DNA from: Agelas oroides
Lineage: Eukaryota; Porifera; Demospongiae; Agelasida; Agelasidae
Assembly (NCBI GenBank): GCA_949130485.1
Contig: OX422191.1
Span: 8,805,754-8,869,753 of the forward strand
DNA: 64,000 nt
Direction: 5' to 3'
Part shown: piece by piece, positions 31,397-43,420 of the stretch
Numbering within the stretch: position 1 is the stretch's first letter
Layout: every line of letters starts with the position of its first letter
Notes under the pieces: generated by a model
Told to the model about the DNA's origin: nothing
Databases searched by the model: none
What the model saw: only the letters and a program-made list of their open reading frames with translations
Program-made: the position numbers and the translations under genes

Positions 31397-33236
31397 ATGG
31401 CAAATGAAACCAATAGCAAGGTAAAGTACTGTACAGCATGCTCATGCACTGTTTGTTAACTTTTTCTGCACGAGTAGACTTAATGTAATCTTTGCAAACG
31501 CTTATGCTTTATGCATAGTAAGCACGAGCTGTGTAGTACCACACATTAATAACGCAAACTGTCTTCAACTTTCTACAGGAATTTTCCTTTGATGATACAG
31601 TCGAGTCTATGTTTGTAGAGTCAGAAGACCAACCAGCTACTAGCTCCGAGGACAGTATCGTTTATAACAGCCACGCAACTTGGAGCCTTATAACAGACGC
31701 AATGGACACGGCGACCGAAGACATTCTCACGCCGCCGCCCGAGCAGAGCCCGAAGGAGCACTACTGCGCCTCTACGACCTGTACTTCACCTGCCGAGTAC
31801 GTTAGAGGCTCCTCGCTCGAGGATTCACCGCTCTCCTCAACAAGTGATCGTGAGATTGCCACACTGAAGGAGGAGGAAGAGCAGGAGGAAGAAGACGCTT
31901 CCTCTCAACAAACAACGCACTCTGATCGCGAAAGCTCCGAATCGAGCGATGAAGACGGATCCGCAGAGGAGAATAGCATACCAAACAACGTGAAGCTGCC
32001 GCAAAGTAAGTTTTTTTGTGCGTTATTTGTTATTCCCACCCCGCCATTCTTTCACAAAAGTTGCTTTTGCGTGTGTGCATGCGCAGGTTAAATGCTCTAG
32101 GCATGCATATTTGAAATACGTCGCCAAGAAAAGTCTGAATTACTACCATGACTCGCTTTGTTGACTACTTTCTGTACCTGAATACATAAATAAACCATTC
32201 ACTGCTTCTCATAATATGCATGGTGATGACTGTCTATACCTGACTGCAGGGTAGAACCAAAATCTTTATATTTGTTCTTTCTGTTCTCTGTTCTAAAGGA
32301 AAAGGATGCATGCAATTGTGGCAGTTTCTTTATACACTGTTGAGTGATCCGGATAAGAAATATGGGGATCTCATCCAGTGGACCTCAAACACTAAAGCGA
32401 GGGAATTTCGACTCTTAGAACCAGAAGCAGTTGCCATTTGGTGGGGGGAGCACAAAAACAAGAGAAATATGAGTTACGACAAACTCAGCCGCTCTCTGCG
32501 ATACTACTATGACAAGGGGATCATCAAGAAGATTTCTGGGGAGCGCTATGTCTACCAGTTCTGCATTGACCCAGAGGTTATGTACAAGCACATAGGTAAT
32601 TCTGACTGCAGACCCAAACTAAAGCCCATGCCAGCAAATGCAAGACAAGCTACATCAAAATACCAACACCAGCACCGAGTATACAATCTAGCTCCCCAAG
32701 ACCCAATGTTTGTTGCACAGGGTCCTGTTTCACTTTCTTCACTACACCCCACCTCTTACCAACCATTCCCGAACAATTTATCCTTCAATTGTTTCTCAGC
32801 ACCTCCTTCCCTGCCTCCTCCCCCTTCATACGAAGAATCCTACATGAATGCAACTGGCTACCAATTTGGACACTTTGCTGGGGACATCAAGTCCAACGCA
32901 CCAGTACGAAGATGCAGATCTTTTGACTCCATGGTCCCCGTTGAACCAAGGATGTATGAACACAATCACTTGCAAATGGGTCATCATTTGTCGCCACCAC
33001 CTGTGATCCAGTCACCCTATCAAACTCTCAGTCCAACACCAAGTCCCTTGATATCACCACTGAACAATGGACGTTCAAGTTCTTTACCTTACAACTTTGC
33101 TGTCCCTTCCATGAACTCTGATGAAGTTGATTTCGATCTGATAGGTGAAGTCATCACCTCTGTGGAAAGTTTCTCTATGACATCACCACCTTCCACCTTA
33201 CCTTATAGTGATCTGCCACTTTGGAACTTCAGCTAG
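31397..33236 (+). CDS. ETS-domain transcription factor ETS-A (3 exons, 462 aa)
   Basis: Exons are 31397-31420, 31579-32005 and 32299-33236. Introns are GTAAAG...ACAG (phase 0) and GTAAGT...AAAG (phase 1). The start ATG (GCGACGATGG) lies about 139 bp after the TATA box; exon 1 gives MANETNSK and joins in frame to EFSFDDTVESMF. Residues 1-150 are acidic and Ser/Thr-rich, with the shared GSSLEDSPLSS motif at 85-95. The ETS DNA-binding domain is about 155-238, with recognition helix MSYDKLSRSLRYYYDKG and the two GGA-contacting arginines at 215 and 218. GERYVYQF recalls the PEA3 (ETV1/4/5) group, but FLEPEA-IAIWWG-type residues are unusual; subfamily is unresolved. The C-terminal 220 residues are Pro/Ser-rich. 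No Pointed domain. A nuclear sequence-specific regulator by family. Confidence 0.92.
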
Positions 33237-33839
33237 CTTTGTCTGTATAATTATACTATTACCTCCTGCGATCAAAGTACATGCCATCAATTATAGCAAC
33301 CGCATCAATTGTGTAACTACTGATAATATTATTGTTTGTATCATGTTCCTCTACTTTCATGTCAGTTCATGTCTAATATTACTATATAAGTTTTTGTGGT
33401 CAAATTTTGGTTCTATTGGTCACATTATCACTATGCAAACTTGATTTAATGGTGCAAGATTGTGATGATTTCATATCAGTAATCAAACTAGCTACACAGT
33501 CACTGTAGAGCCACCATGCTTTGTCCCGATTTTTGTTTCACACTTTGGAGAATTAATTGAAACCAAAGTCTGGAAGATCAAAGCCTGGGCTTGAATTTGA
33601 GGCTAAACAGTCCCTGCTAGCTAGCTAGGCCATGCATGTGCACATGCAAGCTCATAATCCCAGACCCTGTTTGAAAACGTGGAGAAAATCACCTTTTCTT
33701 CTCTCAGGTTACATGAAGTTGCATTAACTCAATCCATTTAGGCTGGAAAGAGATGGTGGTTATCAATTTAGGAGCTTGAGAGAATAAGTCTCGTATATTT
33801 CAGAGTTGTTTTACAAGAGTGCTCATTGGTGTTCACAGT
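33237..33839. other. ETS-A 3' flank, no gene seen
   Basis: Presumably 3' UTR and intergenic DNA. No canonical AATAAA close to the stop was noted. Confidence 0.35.
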
Positions 33840-33896
33840 TCAGCCGCCGTTTAGCACACGTGTTTAGCTCTAGCTACCCATTCTTATGTGCTCTTG
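33840..33896. mobile_element. Solo right end of the hAT-like MITE family
   Basis: GTTTAGCTCTAGCTACCC followed by ATTCTTATGTGCTCTTG matches the right terminus of 3452-3701 and 44243-44490. The left half is missing. Confidence 0.55.
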
Positions 33897-34159
33897 GTTT
33901 TAATATGCTATGCTTTAGTTTAGCTAGTTATAGTTAGTTTTGAGATTTTGAAAATAATTTTGATTGGGTTTAGTTTGGTGAAAATGGTCGGTGAGGATTA
34001 CTCCTGCCTTCTTGTCTGCTGCCCAAGCAACCATGAAAGTCATAGAGCCCATGAGACTAGAAAGTCCTCCATTCAGTTGAGGCACTCTTTGGGGACCGCT
34101 CTCACCAGTCCTGAGCCAGCTGCTTACAATGGCATGGCAACCAGCTACTCAGGAGAGTC

Positions 34160-34530
34160 ACTGCATGTGTAAGTATGTGTGTGTGTGTGTGGGGGGGGGG
34201 AGAACTGCATTACAAAGGTGCCCACTCCTACACAAACAGCAACCTGATTTAATGAATTACAAAATTAATATGATTCCAGTGTGTGTGTGCATGTGTGGAG
34301 GGGGGAGGGGAAGGGGGGGAGAGAACTCCATAAGACTTAGACTTGCGTGAGACTTAAAAGGTCTGCATTACAAAGGTACCCCCAACCCACGCACACCCAC
34401 CACCCACACCCACCACCCACACACATACACAATGTACAGCAACCTGGATGAATTCATTACTCACAAAATTAATAAGGTTCCAGTGTGTGTGTGTCCGGAG
34501 GGGGGGTACCTTTGTAGCGTGGAATGTGAC
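34160..34530 (+). repeat. G/T-rich modular repeat, about three copies
   Basis: Modules pairing a GTGTGTGTG-GGGG run with GCATTACAAAGGT, ACAGCAACCTG and ACAAAATTAAT recur at about 34165, 34285 and 34370-34500. The middle one has C-rich CCACCCACA. No coding content; 33897-34159 is unremarkable. Confidence 0.6.
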
Positions 34531-35715
34531 CCACGGGCCAGACGCTAAGTACCATAACTATTCACAAGGGTATACTGATACTCAAGGATGCTGAGGATGA
34601 CCAGGAGCAAAAACATGACCATCATAGTGTGCATGCACCACTTTGTGTGACAACGAACCAGTAGTCCAGCTTGTCCCCAGACTAAGTATAAACCAGCAAG
34701 AGTGCAAAATGACATTGTAGCCATGATAGTAGAGCAAGTGTCTCAGTATGAATGGCAGAGTCTCGCTGATTTTGTCCACAACTCATGCATTATATGAGAT
34801 GTAGGCTGCTGATCCTTGAAAGATCTGTTAAAATGGAATTTGAAGCACAGCTTATTAAACATTCAGCAGGGTAGAAGATTGTCACTACACAGGTATGGAA
34901 AGTAGTTATGGAATCTAACCTCAGGTCTGGAAGTGACAAAAGCTAGCCAGCAGTGTGCTCACAGCATGGGAATGGAAACTAACCAGAATCTTGTCTATTC
35001 TTGTACTATTTTACGGGTTATTGACCAGAGTAATATTTAGCATATTTTCTAAATGGTATCGGTAGCTAGGTCACATGTTTTGTAGCTATAGTGTGTTGCA
35101 TTCTCTCTGCAAGCTCTGTGAACAGCCATGACAATGCTGCTGAGTGCACAGGTGTACATAACTAGCAGCTAGCAAATCTGAACGAAGGGGAGCTAGCTAT
35201 ATACATGCATAGAAGAATGCAAATTACCAACTGGCTTTCCCATAATACAATGTTATGCCCACTACGCAAGGTGTAATGAAAACAATTACCCCAATATAGG
35301 GCATACCATCCAAATCCCTTGTAGAAGGTGGGGGGTTACTGGAGATTTGACCTACCCACTGTACGCAGGCTATAGTCGGGCAAGGTGTACAGATACTGGA
35401 GCCTCTCTATGTGCATGCTGTAGGTTTCTCTACGGGCTGGGTCAGGAGCTGTGTCAGGATAAGGGCTTTATATACGTGTATATATGTGGAGATGGATAAA
35501 GACGAGGTCTTTTGACTACAGTTGTCCTTCCTCTCGCAATTAAATACACTGTGGTAGCTAAGTGGAAATTCCCTGCGGACTGGGTTGCGGGCCACTGAAA
35601 ACGTCAATAGCTGTACAGAAACATTGCTGTATTTGGACAGCTCTTGCAGTACTCGATTATAGAGGCAGCCTCTTTTAGTCAAAGCCCCTGTAATCCCCAT
35701 CATCTATCCTGTACG
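34531..35715. other. No gene seen
   Basis: Short frames on both strands without domains or splice structure. Confidence 0.3.
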
Positions 35716-35848
35716 GGAGGGGGAGGGGGGGAGGGGAGGGGGGAGGTGAGGGGGGGAGGGGAGGGGGGAGGGGAGGGGGGAGGGGAGGGGAGAGGGTGGC
35801 CTGGGAGGGAGGGGGAGGGACATTGAGGCATAACATTGATAGTTGCAT
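35716..35848. repeat. GGGGA microsatellite next to a solo MITE end
   Basis: G-rich AGGGG/GGGGA repeats at 35716-35820 are followed by GGCATAACATTGATAG. That is the right terminus of the MITE at 52963-53260. Confidence 0.7.
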
Positions 35849-36466
35849 CAAGACACAAGTATTACATGAGCTGAAGTGCCAGCTTACAAGTGGACTTTCC
35901 TTGTTATCTTAACTCATTAGCCTCGTTCCCATTATGAAGAGGAGAATGACTTATGAATCCACTATTTCAGCTAATCATGAACAGTGTTTTTATTTATACT
36001 TTGTAAGTCTTCATTAGCAAGGTACTAATAAAAACAAGTCTACTCTCCCTTTTATCTTCTTTGAGGATACTTACATGGTATGAATATAAAAACACCATGA
36101 CTGAGGTAGTGGATTGATAAGTGTCCTCCTGTTATCTACTTAATTAGAACACCTACAAGGTATGAATAAACCACCAATATTCATACAGGAGTTGTGAGTA
36201 GACTCTCCCTGTTAGCTAAGCTTCTTACTCAGCTAGTACTATCAATAAAGCAAGTGTGTATTCATGCATGAGCAGAAGTGGCTTGAAGGTAAGTCTTCAG
36301 CCCAAGTCCGTGGACTTTGCCACTGTCCAGTTTTTGATTAGATACATACCATCAAAAACTGGACAGTGCAAAACTGGACAGTGTAAGCATGATGAAGGCC
36401 TGCTGGGAACAAGACTGCAGTAACTGTTACCGTTTTGCTGACATTTCAATGAATCATCATCAATGC
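35849..36466. other. No gene seen
   Basis: 36312-36390 carries inverted CCACTGTCCAGTTTTTGAT / ATCAAAAACTGGACAGTG segments, the core of the longer family H elements. Otherwise featureless. Confidence 0.4.
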
Positions 36467-36526
36467 TAGCCTCGTTCCCAGGCCCTGCCCAGCTTTCCAT
36501 CGCTTGCAGTACTGGGAACGAGGCTA
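36467..36526. mobile_element. Hairpin element (family H) with perfect 9-bp target duplication
   Basis: TAGCCTCGTTCCCAGG ... CTGGGAACGAGGCTA is flanked by CATCAATGC at 36458-36466 and 36527-36535. The core contains CATCGCTTGCAGT, also seen in other long members. Confidence 0.85.
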
Positions 36527-37965
36527 CATCAATGCTTTATGCATGCAGACATACTTCTAAGCAAACATCAATCTGTTTGTTTTATGCAGGGTTCAATATC
36601 CTAGGGGGGATGAAAGCTTCCATCCCCCAAACACTCCAGCTTCCCCCCCCCCCTTCTCAAATTTTTTGCAAATTGCACATAGAAAAAACACATAAATCCT
36701 GCGCATTGAGTATAGCTAATGTGATTTACTGTCATTCATGGCATACGATTTCGTAAAGATGCACCTCCAGAAGTGTGATCTTATATACCTCTCGATTGCC
36801 TCAATGTTGGAGGACCTCAAATCCAAAATTTGCCTTGAGAAGGGCATGCCCCCAACCTTCCTAGAAAGCACATTACAACTTCCCCCACCCTCAAACTCAA
36901 GATTCTACACAGAACCTTGTTAGCTATGCCTCCACTACTATTGGAATTGGTTGATACTCTAACCATAAGACCAGTTTTAAACCTTCACCAGTCTATAGCC
37001 TCATTCCCTGGCTTCCCAATTTTTTTGTTTTTCATTTCAATATATCCTAAACGCAAACCAAAGATGAGGGAGGCCTGGGAACAAGGGTAAACCTGTGTGG
37101 TAGATTCACAGAGGTAGCATCCGTTCACTTAGCTGCATGTTTGGTGTCCATCTTTTATCATCAAACATGCTGAGGCAAGATGCTTTAAAGCATTTTTCAC
37201 TTATACAGCTCAGACTCAAGGCTTCGTAAGTATACTCAAGCACTTGTAGCTAGTTTAGAATAGCTGCAGAGTTCAGCATATTGTCTCATCACTTTTCTTC
37301 AGCTATAATGACGATCACCTTGCCTATTCACCACAGCCTAAGCTATCGGTTGCATATCCCCTGCACATTATGTGGATTATTGACTCTTTGGTTGAAGGCC
37401 TTAGTTTCTGTGCAGTGAGGGAGGTAGCTATGCATGGTCACAGATTAGGATTTTACCACTGCATGAGTCTTTATCTCAACAAGAGCTGATCTAGGATTTC
37501 AGTAAGAGGAGGGGCAGATAGAGCTTGGTTCAATTATTTACGATGTGTCATGTATCATTCATTCATAAACAGAAAATGCACTTATTTTGAGTGTAAAAGC
37601 AACAAATGAAGAAATGCCCCCCTTCCCCTTCCCACGAATCAGCCCCTGTGTAACACTTGGCAGCCACTCTTGGCCTCTTACCCACACTTTCTCATGACTA
37701 CTTTCCTCTCATTCATAATATCAAACCTGCTCATGCATAAACCATGGTACCAGCCCCCACGATCCTCTATGTATAATTGTATATATATATACTGCACAGG
37801 TAGCACAGGTAGTAGATCTACTGAATCAGTATCAGTTGCAAAACCTGGCAGCCACCCAGTAGTGTGCTGTCAAAAACCAGTTATGGATTTGACCACAAAA
37901 TTCTCCTTATCAGGAAAGAAGCTTTCCTGAGTGGTTTCTTTGACTCCTATTTGTTCTTGGTGGCA
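36527..37965. other. No gene; diverged family H copy at 36996-37089
   Basis: TAGCCTCATTCCCTGGCTT at 36996 is inverted as AGGCCTGGGAACAAGGGTA ending 37089, with an A/T-rich centre. C-rich tracts occur at 36640-36655. No exon recognised. Confidence 0.4.
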
Positions 37966-38020
37966 GCACAAGCCAGGGGCCCTGTGTTTGATTTCCAGCA
38001 ACCACCAGCTTTTCACTTTC
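37966..38020 (+). mobile_element. Fragment of tRNA-derived SINE
   Basis: GCACAAGCCAGGGGCCCTG, GTTTGATTTCCAGCAA and CCAGCTTTTCAC match the 3' half of the tRNA-like sequence at 58671-58750. The A-box half is not recognisable. Confidence 0.55.
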
Positions 38021-38480
38021 CATAGGCGGCAGAACTGGGGGGGGGGGGGGGGGGGGAGTACTGGGGCACGTGCCCCAACAAAGTTTTATGGGGGGCTCAG
38101 TGCCCCCACAAAGTTTTATGCGGGGGCTCAGTGCCCCCACAAAATCTTGCATTTAATATTCAGGCATTTGTGGTCGTCCGATTACAAGAAGAGGTCACGT
38201 ACGTGGCCTAGTCAGCTTCCCTAAGCCCACACCAGCCAGCAAGAGAACTCAAGATGAGCGAGTGTCCGTGTAATTCGGACTGTGGCGAGGTGAGTGACGA
38301 CGAACGAAACGGAAGCCCCGGGAACGAGGCTGATACCTTGACCCAATCGATGCTGTCAAGCGCGGTATGAACTATAGATGTTCTCGTCAGAGTAGTAGCG
38401 GTCTCGGAAGCGATCGTAGAGCATCTAATTTAGAAAATTGTTTATGGGGGGCATGCCCCCAGACCCCCCAAGTTGCTGCA
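38021..38480. mobile_element. Unclassified element with internal poly(G) tract
   Basis: CATAGGCGGCAGAACTGG runs into G20 (38037-38056), then GGGGCACGTGCCCC and two GTGCCCCCACAAA units. Another GGGGGGCATGCCCCC lies at 38447. A related start (ATAGGCGTAGGAACCGG, then G26) occurs at 62814-62854. The family is unknown to me. A CpG-rich part (38160-38430) includes ATGAGCGAGTGTCCG followed by a GTGAGT donor-like site. Confidence 0.45.
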
Positions 38481-38742
38481 GTCATGTGCCCCCCCTCACT
38501 CTCAAGTGCCTTCCGCCGCCCTCTGTTTCACCTCATATCATCAAGCTTTAGTGATGCCAGCATGCATTGCCCCCCAAATGCTTCTGTACTTCACATGATT
38601 AATATAAATCTGCCAGTGTTTGCCCCTTTTTTTAAAAATAAATTACAACAGTGGTCCATGAGGTAGCTGAGCTAATATGGTACATGAACCTATACATAGG
38701 ATTCTATAAGTCACTTAAATGCTAGATTACTAGGTACTTCAA

Positions 38743-39251
38743 CTACGTAAGGAGGGAGACTATTCCAGAAACGAGACGTGTGGGAAAAAAGGAGTGGTAG
38801 TAAGCATTTGTTCTAGCAAAGGGTACAGAAAAATAAGAACAGGTTCGAGTTTCATATCTTGTGGGGGGATGAGGACGAAGTGTACCATCTGGGATGTAGC
38901 TAGTTCCATGCACAAACTGATACATCATATTGGCCTCCTCTGTTCTAATGATGGGATGTTCAAGTGTGTCAACATGCTCTCATACTCCATGTGCCAGTTT
39001 TTACAGCAGACTTTGCAGGCAAACATTTGCACATCCTCCAGAAGAGATCTTTCTTTTGTAAGGTAGGGATCCCAAACTGAGCATGCGTACTCAAGATGTG
39101 ACCTAATACAGGACAGGTAGAATTGACGGAGTGTGTCAGAGTCTGCATTGAGGTAGAATTGACAATAAAGTAAGCCCACAAGTCTCCTGCTTTTGTTACA
39201 GATGGACTTAGCACTGGAGCTAATTTACTCCCTAAAAACAGTAGTTGATCC
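38743..39251 (-). pseudogene. Frameshifted LINE reverse transcriptase C-terminal fragment
   Basis: Minus-strand frames give ICNKSRRLVGLLYCQFY, then DTLRQFYLSCIRSHLEYAC, SVWDPYLTKERSLLEDVQ and HLNIPSLEQRRP. After a frameshift near 38928 follows a frame with FARTNAYYHSFFP. These are the conserved features of the region C-terminal to the RT catalytic core in CR1/jockey-like non-LTR retrotransposons (the CNKARR-LGLLYR and HLEYA-VWDP motifs). The upstream RT core and endonuclease are absent. It is not the same fragment as 19043-19247. Confidence 0.85.
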
Positions 39252-39715
39252 AACTAAGCCACAGCAATTTGATTACATGAACCGTCAATACTTACTACAC
39301 AAATCCATTCCGTGTAGAATAGCTACTCTCTCTGTTAATCCAGCCGTATACAATTGATCCTTTACTTCAACTGTTAATTGAAGGGCTGAGAGGTAAAGTG
39401 GACTAACCCACAAATACTGAATTTACTCCCCTAACTTGCAAATACTCTTAAAATGTGTTTCAGGAGCTGTGGAAAATGTAAAAATTTTATTTTTTTAAGG
39501 TTAACAGGGTATGCAAGCATTTTTTTTTTCGTTTTTTTTTGTGCAATTCATGAAATTTCTAGTATTTTGATTTTGCGTTAGTCCACTTTAGTTCTCGGCC
39601 CTTCAATTGACTGAGTTCCACATTGTGCAGATGGTTCTGATATGCTTAGAAATCCTTGCCTCAGCTAAAAATCAAGACATTTTGTTTGTTATGAGGCAAA
39701 CATAGAGGAAAGCGA
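39252..39715. other. No gene; inverted AGTGGACTAA segment
   Basis: CAATTGATCCTTT ... AATTGAAGGGCTGAGA-type sequence at 39350-39410 is partly inverted at 39585-39615 (GTTCTCGGCCCTTCAATTG), suggesting another MITE of about 250 bp. Confidence 0.4.
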
Positions 39716-39805
39716 AAAAAGACAGCATCAGTTGCCAGGTATATCAAATCCAGCACTCCTACGTAACTTGAGTTGCCAGTGCTCTACTACTGAGTTACGG
39801 AAACT
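39716..39805 (-). mobile_element. tRNA-derived SINE head, minus strand
   Basis: On the minus strand GTAACTCAGTAGTAGAGCAC (A-box region) is followed by GCTGGATTTGATATACC, a degenerate B-box, and TTTTTT near 39716. The A-box half strongly resembles TAGCTTAGTGGTAGAGCAC at 58678. Confidence 0.55.
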
Positions 39806-40204
39806 AGAAAACCAACCAGACCTCACAATCTTCTATACATACTTCACAGGTGGTATACTGAATACTTGAGTCACATAGCTACTCAGTATGTGCCATCGGA
39901 ACTCCATTTGGTGTCATCAGTTGATGGTTCTGGTACAAAGGATCATCCTTCTATCAATATTTACTATACACAAACTTGGTTCTCAGAATAGAAGCACTGT
40001 TTATAAGGTCTGCTGACCTCCATTTCCTTCCAGCCATTTACAGCTACAACCTTGAACTTTAATCGATGATCTAGCTATGTGTAGGTTGAAGTTATAGTTT
40101 TAATCCATGGTCTGTCTCTCTCCTGAAAGTTGGAAGGCCATATATGGCAAAAGTATCTGGCTAATAGTACATGTGACCAGACCACTGGTGTCCTATTAGT
40201 ATAT

Positions 40205-40395
40205 ATTTATACTACATTACATCACTTTCTAAGTATTTCATTGGATGAACAGCAAAGTATAATCAGTCATATACTCTTGTTACGCAAAAATTGTAGCTAC
40301 AATAATAGTTTGCACCAAAACTTGCATGATGTAAAGAATAGGTTACACAAAACTGAGCTATAGTTTACTGTCTCAATAAATTGGATATACTACTA
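40205..40395 (+). repeat. Dispersed repeat, relative of 11088-11245
   Basis: ATTACATCACTTTCTAAGTA, TTGGATGAACAGCA, AACTTGCATGATGTA and TATAGTTTACTGTCTCAAT occur in the same order as at 11088-11245. Confidence 0.75.
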
Positions 40396-40463
40396 TACCT
40401 ATACTCGGATATAAACACTCCTCGCATAGGTAGTATATCCAATATATATTGGAAATTTCTAAG

Positions 40464-40603
40464 TACAACTTCCTGTCAGTATATTAAAAAAATAATATGT
40501 ACCTACCTGTTACTATAGAAACAAGGGAATATATTCACCACTTAACCCTTGTTTCTATAGCAACAGTTGGTTAGCTACATACATATTCTGACAGGAAGTT
40601 GTA
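40464..40603. mobile_element. 140-bp hairpin MITE
   Basis: TACAACTTCCTGTCAG at left and CTGACAGGAAGTTGTA at right; further in, GTTACTATAGAAACAAGGG and CCCTTGTTTCTATAGCAAC are also inverted. The arms carry CTTCCT/AGGAAG, i.e. ETS-type cores, by coincidence or not. Confidence 0.8.
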
Positions 40604-42737
40604 AGTGCCCAAACTGAGTGAAAGTAAAGTCATAGAAGTATAGTTACTATTAGGTTGGTAACAAACAATGTTATTTGAATGGCTGCGTTCTTTGTTGTGC
40701 CAGCTGTAGCTACACCTCATTTCTTGATAAGACCGGATGTTTGTTTCAACTATCAGGTAGGTGGCTGTGGGTGGAAGGTACTTGTGTTATGATACTGACC
40801 ATTTCCTAGTGTGTAGTAAGGTAGATCAATATGTACTTGTTATGACACTGACCATTTCCTAGTATGTAGTAAAGGAAAGATAATCAATAGTGCATAATCA
40901 TACCCAGACCTTACAAGAATAGTGCAAAAATCCCAAGAATAGAGTCAACAGTAGGTATTAACAATGATGATGACACCTTAACCATCTGGAGAAAAGTTCA
41001 CATGATATGCAGTTGAAGTAGCTACCTGTATTCCTGAGAACACCATGTATACACACACAATCATACTATATATAATTGTGTGTGTGTATATAGAGTTTTA
41101 GAATTGTTGCAGCACCTAGCACAAAGCAATGAAAGTACCTGTTGTGTTTGATAATTAATGAATGTTCCTACTGTATATACATAGTACATAATTAGATATA
41201 AAGGTTAGCAACGTTACACAAACATATCCTTGGAAGTGCAAGCTTTGATTTCCATAAAAGGAACGCAATACTTTACACTTTTGAATGATAGTAGCTCATT
41301 GCAAAGACTCTGTAACCCTATGTAGCTTCATTCCAAGGCTCTGGGCAGGGCCTGGGAATGAGGCTAGCAAAACCATGGTAAAGTATGCATCTAGCATTGA
41401 TTAAATATGCCACAAAACCAGCATGCAGTGCTAGTGGAAGAGAAAGACCATGCACTGAAATGACATGAGGCCTGTTATTGTTTAATTGCCGCCGTGTAGC
41501 TATGTATGTGTGCCTCCATTCCTCTTCAGGCCCTCAGTCAACATATAGCTACTGATCAGCCAATCAGTGCATTTTGAATTATCATTAAGCCACACGAGAA
41601 CAACATGAAAATATGAAATGGTATGCAGCATGCATACCAAAATACAAGTAGGTGACTTTATATAACCGCTCTTGCTAGGGCTGGCCATTGATTGTTCATG
41701 CCTGCACTAAGCGGTGGTACCTACAACTGTCATTTGTGGTCAAGTGTCCTACGCCACAAACAGTTAAAGGTTGTCACCTTTTGCAATCACTACAAAAATG
41801 GGGGAAATCATTTACAGGCAAACCTGATAGCTACATTGCAGCACACTCACAGTCCATGACTTACCATGAAATGACGTGTGTTTCTGCTAATTGTATGTAA
41901 AAAAAAGGCAAGTGTGATCATGCTTAATGCTGCACGAAGTGCGGAAACAGAATTAATATTAATTCCGGATCCGTTCATGAGACCAGCTGCTCAGTTTATT
42001 ACCGGAATAGTGTATGTGGCACTGAAGACGGGGAGGAAATCGAGGTGTAGACATGAGGGCGAGAAACGGAAGTCATTACATGATGCGGAAAAGGAAGTTG
42101 AAGATTATGATGCACGGACGCAACTAGCTGGTCGCGTGAAACTAAGGAAACAAACAAGCTGTTGAGCGAGCGCACTGTATATACGTATCCTGCCCAGCCC
42201 TTACGAAGCAGCTGACTCTGGGAGGGGTGAGGGGTAGGGAAGATTGGGGGAAGGGAAGGGAAGGGGGAAGAGGAGGGGAGTAAATTATGTGGCGTTTAGT
42301 AGGACGCGTACGTGCATGCCTGCTTTTTTTTTTTCAGGGAGATGTAGTTCATTGATTGTTCATGCATACAAAGAGCAGTATAGCAATAATTTGTAGATGG
42401 GCATTATATCATACAGAGGGGAGGGGGGCAGGATGTGAACTTAATGTACCCATGCAAGTTGAACAAAACTTTGAGCCAATCACGTTGCAGTACCTTCTTA
42501 CCAGATATGTAAATTGTACTTGTATAGCTATGCTGTAACTTAAGATGCTTTAGATTGACTGTTGAAGGCCCACTTGTCATTTTTTAAATCAATTTAATCA
42601 CTTTTTGCTGTCTGTGTCGTATGACCAAGATGGTGAATTCTGATAGTTATGGATTATGATAGTTATGTATCTATGAGGCTACCTTGGTTTTTCAAAGAGT
42701 AGACTGGGTATGAGACTAATCTTGGCTTTGTAGCAGG
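40604..42737. other. No supported gene; one unexplained 81-codon frame
   Basis: Contains a family H hairpin at 41323-41366. A frame from ATG 41920 to 42165 (MLNAARSAETELILIPDP) is relatively CpG-rich and Lys/Arg-rich at its end but matches no domain I know. Duplicated TGACACTGACCATTTCCTAG occurs at about 40790 and 40845. G-rich 42225-42280 is simple sequence. Confidence 0.3.
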
Positions 42738-43091
42738 ATATTAGGCCCCAATTCGTTGATTTTTAGTGTCTCATCAGGTGCTTCCCCTGCACACAATGCA
42801 GGCGGGCGGGTATTACCATTATTCAACCAACAAATATTTCTCACAAAAGAGGTTGAGAAGCGTGATGGCAAGATCATCGTCCACCCTTGTAGAAGGGTTC
42901 TTTTGGATGCTGTGCACTGGACAGACACGTTTGTTAGCGTTACATTCATTGCTATGCTCATGACGCCTATCGCTCGTTTGTTTAACGTCGCTGATATGTG
43001 CAAATAAAAATAATGGTGATAAATTCTATCACAGAAAATCCATACGTGCGGTCGATAAGAAACTAATAATCAACGAATTGGGGCCTTATAT
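42738..43091. mobile_element. 354-bp element with inverted ends
   Basis: ATATTAGGCCCCAATTCGTTG at left is inverted as CAACGAATTGGGGCCTTATAT at right. Both strands are open for 80-95 codons through the centre, but no domain is recognised. Confidence 0.7.
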
Positions 43092-43214
43092 TCTATGTGC
43101 AAGGTCAATGAAAACTGCTGGAGTTATGTGTCACAATTCCATGTCTAGCTACTATCATCACTAGCATCATCCAGCAGCATTTTATTAACTTGGACATAGC
43201 TAGCACCTACGCAA

Positions 43215-43420
43215 TCTATGGACACGCATGCGCATGCACATACAGGTCAAACCATGAGATAGCATAGCAACAGAACTCTGCTGTATGTAGCATAGCAACA
43301 GAACTCTGCTGTATGTAGCATAGCAACAGAACTCTGCTGACCCGTATGTGCATGCGCATGCACATACGGGTCAAACCATGAGATAGCATAGCAACAGAAC
43401 TCTGCTGTATGTATACAGGC
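43215..43420 (+). repeat. Short tandem repeat with a 34-bp perfect palindrome
   Basis: GCATAGCAACAGAACTCTGC repeats four times at 28-bp or longer spacing. GACCCGTATGTGCATGC joined to its exact reverse complement forms a perfect palindrome at 43339-43372. Confidence 0.85.

Noticed and set aside
38254-38289. 12-codon first exon (MSECPCNSDCGE) with GTGAGT donor
   Set aside because: It lies inside the repeat element starting at 38021, there is no recognisable promoter or partner exon, and it is too short to support.
41920-42165. 81-codon frame MLNAARSAETELILIPDP...
   Set aside because: No known domain, no splice or promoter context; kept only as a remark in the region entry.
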